In this document: piece after piece, positions 7,854-10,335 of the stretch
Position numbering within the stretch: position 1 is the first letter of the stretch
Layout of the letters: each line of letters starts with the position of its first letter
From: JBEKZQ01 sp049509675
GTDB taxonomy: Bacteria > Planctomycetota > Planctomycetia > Pirellulales > Thermoguttaceae
Length of the DNA: 10,335 bases
Assembly: GCA_049509675.1 (NCBI GenBank)
Contig: JBEKZQ010000361.1
Span: 1-10,335, forward strand
Direction: 5' to 3'
The notes under the pieces: generated by a model
The model's database searches: none
Told to the model about the DNA's origin: nothing
Seen by the model: only the letters and a program-made list of their open reading frames with translations
Program-made: the position numbers and the translations under genes

Positions 7854-10292
7854 ATGTCGATCACCGTCGAGCAATTCATCGAGCGGCTTACTGAAAGCGG
7901 CCTGATTTCGGCCCAGGAGATCAGCTCTTTTCAGCAGCAGTTGCCGCCTGAGCGGCGGCCCAAGGATGTCCAGCAGTTCGCCCAAGCCCTTGTCCAGCGG
8001 GGCAAGCTGACCAAGTACCAGGCCCAGGCTGTCTACCAGGGCAAGGCCAAGGGGTTAGTCTTCGGCGAGTACGTCGTGCTGGACAAGCTGGGCGAGGGTG
8101 GCATGGGCATCGTCTTGAAGGCCCAGCACCGCCGCATGAAACGCCTCGTGGCGGTCAAGATGATCGCGAAAAAAGAAATCGGATCGCCGGATGCCATCAA
8201 ACGCTTCTACCGCGAGGTGGAAGCCGCCGCGAAACTCAACCACCCGAACATCGTTACTGCCCACGATGCCAGCGAACATGAAGGCGTGCATTACCTGGTC
8301 ATGGAGTACGTGGAGGGCAAGGACCTGGCGGCGTTGGCCAAGGAGCGCGGACCGCTGCCGATTGGCCAGACGGTGGATTACATCGTCCAAGCCGCCCGCG
8401 GACTCCAATACGCCCATGAGCAGGGCATTGTCCATCGCGACATCAAGCCCAGCAATCTGCTGGTGGACAAGAAAGGGACTGTCAAGATTCTGGACATGGG
8501 CTTGGCTTTGGTCGCCGGGCTGGCCGACGGAGACGATCAGGACCGGCTGACCACCAGTGGCCAGTTGATGGGCACCTGCGACTACATGGCGCCCGAACAG
8601 GCACTGGACACGCACTGTGCAGACGCCCGGGCCGACATTTATTCGTTGGGCTGCACCTTCTATCGGCTATTGACAGGCCACGTCCCCTACAAGGGCGAAA
8701 CGATGATGCAGGTTCTCATGGCCCACCGCGAGTCGCCCATCCCGTCGCTCCGCAATGAACGCCCCGACGCGCCGCCGCAACTGGACGCCGCATACCAAAA
8801 GATGGTCGCCAAGGAACCTTCAGATCGATACCAAACCATGACCGCAGTGATTACCGCCCTGGAAACTTGTGCAGGCCGGATGCCCGCATCAGCCACATCA
8901 TCTGCTGACGAGCCGACCGCCGCCTTTCAGGCGGAGGATCATCTTTCCTTCTTGCAAGAGGCTTCTCCCGGCAGCCCGGCGACAGCAGCCAAGAAGCAGG
9001 TCGAGCGTCGTGCGGGTGCGACCCTCTCGCAGCACGTAGCCGTCGAGGAAACCAGCAGCCGCGGAGGCCGTGCAGACCCCATGGCGCTAGCGCGGAAGAA
9101 GAAACTGCTTGCCGTGGGCATCGGTCTGGGCTTACTGGGGCTGGTAGGGATTATTGCCTGGGCGGTGATCGTCCGCATGCGACACCCGGACGGCACGGAA
9201 ACCGTAATCAAGGGCACTGATGGTACCAAGGTCGAGGTCAACGGCCAGGATGTGACGCCCAAGAGTGAGAAGGAGAAACCCGCCGGGGTGAAGGTGGTCG
9301 GTCCCGCTCCCCCTCCCGCCATCACTCCCTTCGATGCCAAGAAAGCCAAAGAGTATCAGGCCGCCTGGGCCAAGTACCTCGGCGTGCCGGTCGAAATCAC
9401 CAACTCGATCGGCATGAAGCTGGTTCTCATCCCGCCAGGTGAGTTCGAGATGGGCTCGCCCCAGGAACTGATCGACGCGGAGTTGAACTCTGCACCTAAA
9501 GATGACAAGTGGTATCTGGATCATCTGCCGAGTGAGGGGCCGAGGCACCATGTGCGGATTACCAGGCCGTTCTACTTGGGGATGTACCTGGTGACCCAGG
9601 ACGAATACCAGCGAGTGATGGGTGCGAGCCCGAGCGAGTTTTCGGCGACAGGCAAGAGCAAGGACAAGGTAGCCGGGCAGGACACGAAGCGATTCCCTGT
9701 GGAAATGGTCTCCTGGACGGACACCGACGAGTTCTGCTCGCGGCTGTCGGAGATGGCCGAGGAGAAGTCGGCGGGGCGGCGCTATCGACTGCCATCGGAG
9801 GCGCAGTGGGAGTATGCCTGCCGTGCGGGGAGTACGGGCAGGTGGTTTTTCAGCCCTGCATCCGATGAAAAGAAGGCCGGAGAGAACCTACTTTCCGACT
9901 ACGCTTGGTTCCAGAACAACTCGGGCGGACGACCGCACGCGGTGGGCGGAAGGCGAGCCAGCCCGTGGGGACTGTATGATATCTATGGGAACGTGGACGA
10001 GTGGTGCCAGGACTGGTACGCCCAGGATTACTACGCGAAATCGCCTACGGATAACCCAAGTGGTCCTACGGGGGGCTCGGGCCGCGTGCTTCGCGGCGGG
10101 TGCTGGGACGGCCCGGGGGGGCGCGCTGCCGGTCGGCGGGCCGCTACAACCGCGGGCCCGGGGCCCGTGACCTCAACCTGGGCTTCCGTGCCTCCCAAGT
10201 TCTGGCGGAAGAGTAGGGTAAGCGAGCGAAGCCGGAGCGCAGCCCGCAGCGAAGGCGAGGGACGAGCCGAAGCCGGGCAAGCACAGGCGTAG
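7854..10292 (+). CDS. Transmembrane Ser/Thr protein kinase fused to an FGE-like sensor domain, frameshifted near its 3' end
   Basis: The product phosphorylates proteins on Ser/Thr and probably senses an extracytoplasmic signal. A helical region (1-70, GKLTKYQAQAVYQGK), usual in planctomycete kinases, precedes the kinase domain. Kinase motifs are GEGGMG (80-85), K102 in VAVKM, HRDIKPSN (194-201), DMG (214-216, replacing DFG), APEQ (246-249) and DIYSLG (261-266). A KKK-flanked transmembrane helix lies at about 418-440. An FGE/SUMF1-type domain follows from about 514 (GMKLVLIPPGEFEMGS, YRLPSEAQWEYACRAG, GNVDEWCQDWY, RVLRGG). After residue ~754 the frame is wrong. Shifted, the DNA reads RCRSAGRYNRGPGARDLN-LGFR and stops at TAG 10214-10216 (about 786 residues); the actual frame runs on in Arg/Ser/Ala-rich sequence to 10292 (812 residues). 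ATG 7854 is chosen over GTG 7815 because the conserved N-terminus begins there and GGCGGG lies upstream. The FGE catalytic cysteine appears to be missing, so the domain is likely a binding module. Confidence 0.9.
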   Translation: MSITVEQFIERLTESGLISAQEISSFQQQLPPERRPKDVQQFAQALVQRGKLTKYQAQAVYQGKAKGLVFGEYVVLDKLGEGGMGIVLKAQHRRMKRLVAVKMIAKKEIGSPDAIKRFYREVEAAAKLNHPNIVTAHDASEHEGVHYLVMEYVEGKDLAALAKERGPLPIGQTVDYIVQAARGLQYAHEQGIVHRDIKPSNLLVDKKGTVKILDMGLALVAGLADGDDQDRLTTSGQLMGTCDYMAPEQALDTHCADARADIYSLGCTFYRLLTGHVPYKGETMMQVLMAHRESPIPSLRNERPDAPPQLDAAYQKMVAKEPSDRYQTMTAVITALETCAGRMPASATSSADEPTAAFQAEDHLSFLQEASPGSPATAAKKQVERRAGATLSQHVAVEETSSRGGRADPMALARKKKLLAVGIGLGLLGLVGIIAWAVIVRMRHPDGTETVIKGTDGTKVEVNGQDVTPKSEKEKPAGVKVVGPAPPPAITPFDAKKAKEYQAAWAKYLGVPVEITNSIGMKLVLIPPGEFEMGSPQELIDAELNSAPKDDKWYLDHLPSEGPRHHVRITRPFYLGMYLVTQDEYQRVMGASPSEFSATGKSKDKVAGQDTKRFPVEMVSWTDTDEFCSRLSEMAEEKSAGRRYRLPSEAQWEYACRAGSTGRWFFSPASDEKKAGENLLSDYAWFQNNSGGRPHAVGGRRASPWGLYDIYGNVDEWCQDWYAQDYYAKSPTDNPSGPTGGSGRVLRGGCWDGPGGRAAGRRAATTAGPGPVTSTWASVPPKFWRKSRVSERSRSAARSEGEGRAEAGQAQA
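10098..10213 (+). other. Candidate hypervariable (DGR-type) region at the end of the FGE-like domain
   Basis: This segment follows RVLRGG and ends, in the restored frame, at LGFRASQVLAEE-stop. Codons at the positions that vary in DGR targets of this fold all end in C: TGC 10101, GAC 10107, GGC 10110, GGC 10139, TAC 10145, AAC 10148, GCC 10163, GAC 10169, CTC 10172, AAC 10175. All are reachable from AAC or AGC by changing only adenines. Only seven A occur in 10101-10180, with none between 10109 and 10145. This fits a mutagenised copy of an AAC-rich template. It could still be an ordinary FGE-like C-terminus in GC-rich DNA, because no template repeat or reverse transcriptase is in the window. 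Confidence 0.4.
10113..10129 (+). other. Frameshift site in the FGE-like domain
   Basis: The upstream frame reads through GGC CCG GGG GGG CGC GCT. The family-like continuation (C-R-S-A) requires TGC at 10127 as a codon. The shift equals two extra bases (for example a duplicated GC in CGCGC, or two extra G in a seven-G run) or one missing base. With two bases removed, the spacing from GG to the following Cys equals that in human SUMF1 as I recall it. Confidence 0.75.
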
Positions 10293-10335
10293 TGAGCGAA
10301 CAGGCAACGCAAGGTGTTCCACGGGTCCAGGGCGT
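10217..10335 (+). other. T-free GC/AG-rich tract after the natural stop, then the window edge
   Basis: Bases 10220-10289 contain no T at all (70 bases). They are built from related short units such as GCGAGCGAAGC, GCAGCGAAGG and GAGCCGAAGCC; GAAGCCGG occurs twice. The tract begins four bases after the stop that would end the restored kinase-FGE protein. In the shifted frame it is translated as Arg/Ser/Glu/Ala-rich sequence, clearly not a folded domain. I infer a non-coding element, possibly the 3' flank of a DGR variable region. Nothing further is recognised in 10293-10335. Confidence 0.5.

Noticed and set aside
10217..10292. Arg/Ser/Ala-rich C-terminal tail of the kinase as a real domain
   Set aside because: It is translation of the T-free tract in the shifted frame. 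The restored frame stops at 10214-10216 with the expected LGFR ending.
1..10335. Template repeat, reverse transcriptase, CRISPR array, tRNA or rRNA inside the window
   Set aside because: I found no second copy of the CTGGGCTTCCGTGCC segment, no reverse-transcriptase motifs, no regular spaced repeats and no tRNA-like fold.

Overview
The window is GC-rich and every supported gene lies on the + strand. Three things point to a planctomycete, probably of the Pirellulales type: a Ser/Thr kinase with a short helical N-terminal region and a DMG (not DFG) motif, a very large secreted beta-rich repeat protein, and a secreted DUF4139-type protein. This assignment rests on protein style only, because no rRNA or other marker is present.

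Layout. (1) 1-5220 is the 3' part of a giant secreted or cell-surface protein. It carries a parallel beta-helix, five lamin-tail-type repeats, two bacterial Ig-like domains, an autotransporter-associated strand repeat and a low-complexity C-terminus. (2) 5221-5711 has no convincing gene and ends in a plausible promoter and ribosome binding site. (3) 5727-7225 encodes a secreted DUF4139-like protein split by a one-base frameshift at about 6534. (4) 7225-7853 holds a doubtful small reading frame with an in-frame TAG, three hairpin-capable segments and a weak promoter. (5) 7854-10292 encodes a membrane-spanning Ser/Thr protein kinase fused to a C-terminal formylglycine-generating-enzyme-like (FGE/C-type-lectin-fold) domain.

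The most interesting part is the right end. The last ~115 coding bases of the kinase-FGE gene resemble the variable region of a diversity-generating retroelement (DGR) target. They contain the RVLRGG...LGFR frame, a run of NNC codons that could all derive from AAC/AGC by adenine changes, and few adenines. A 70-base tract without a single T follows the natural stop. The segment also contains a frameshift that removes the conserved LGFR ending. The template repeat and reverse transcriptase that would prove a DGR are not in the window and would have to lie beyond 10335.

The three genes do not form an obvious pathway. All appear to concern the cell envelope: a surface protein, an exported protein and a transmembrane sensor kinase. 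The gaps of about 500 and 630 bases argue against a single operon. Two independent frameshifts in 10 kb also raise the possibility of sequencing or assembly indels.
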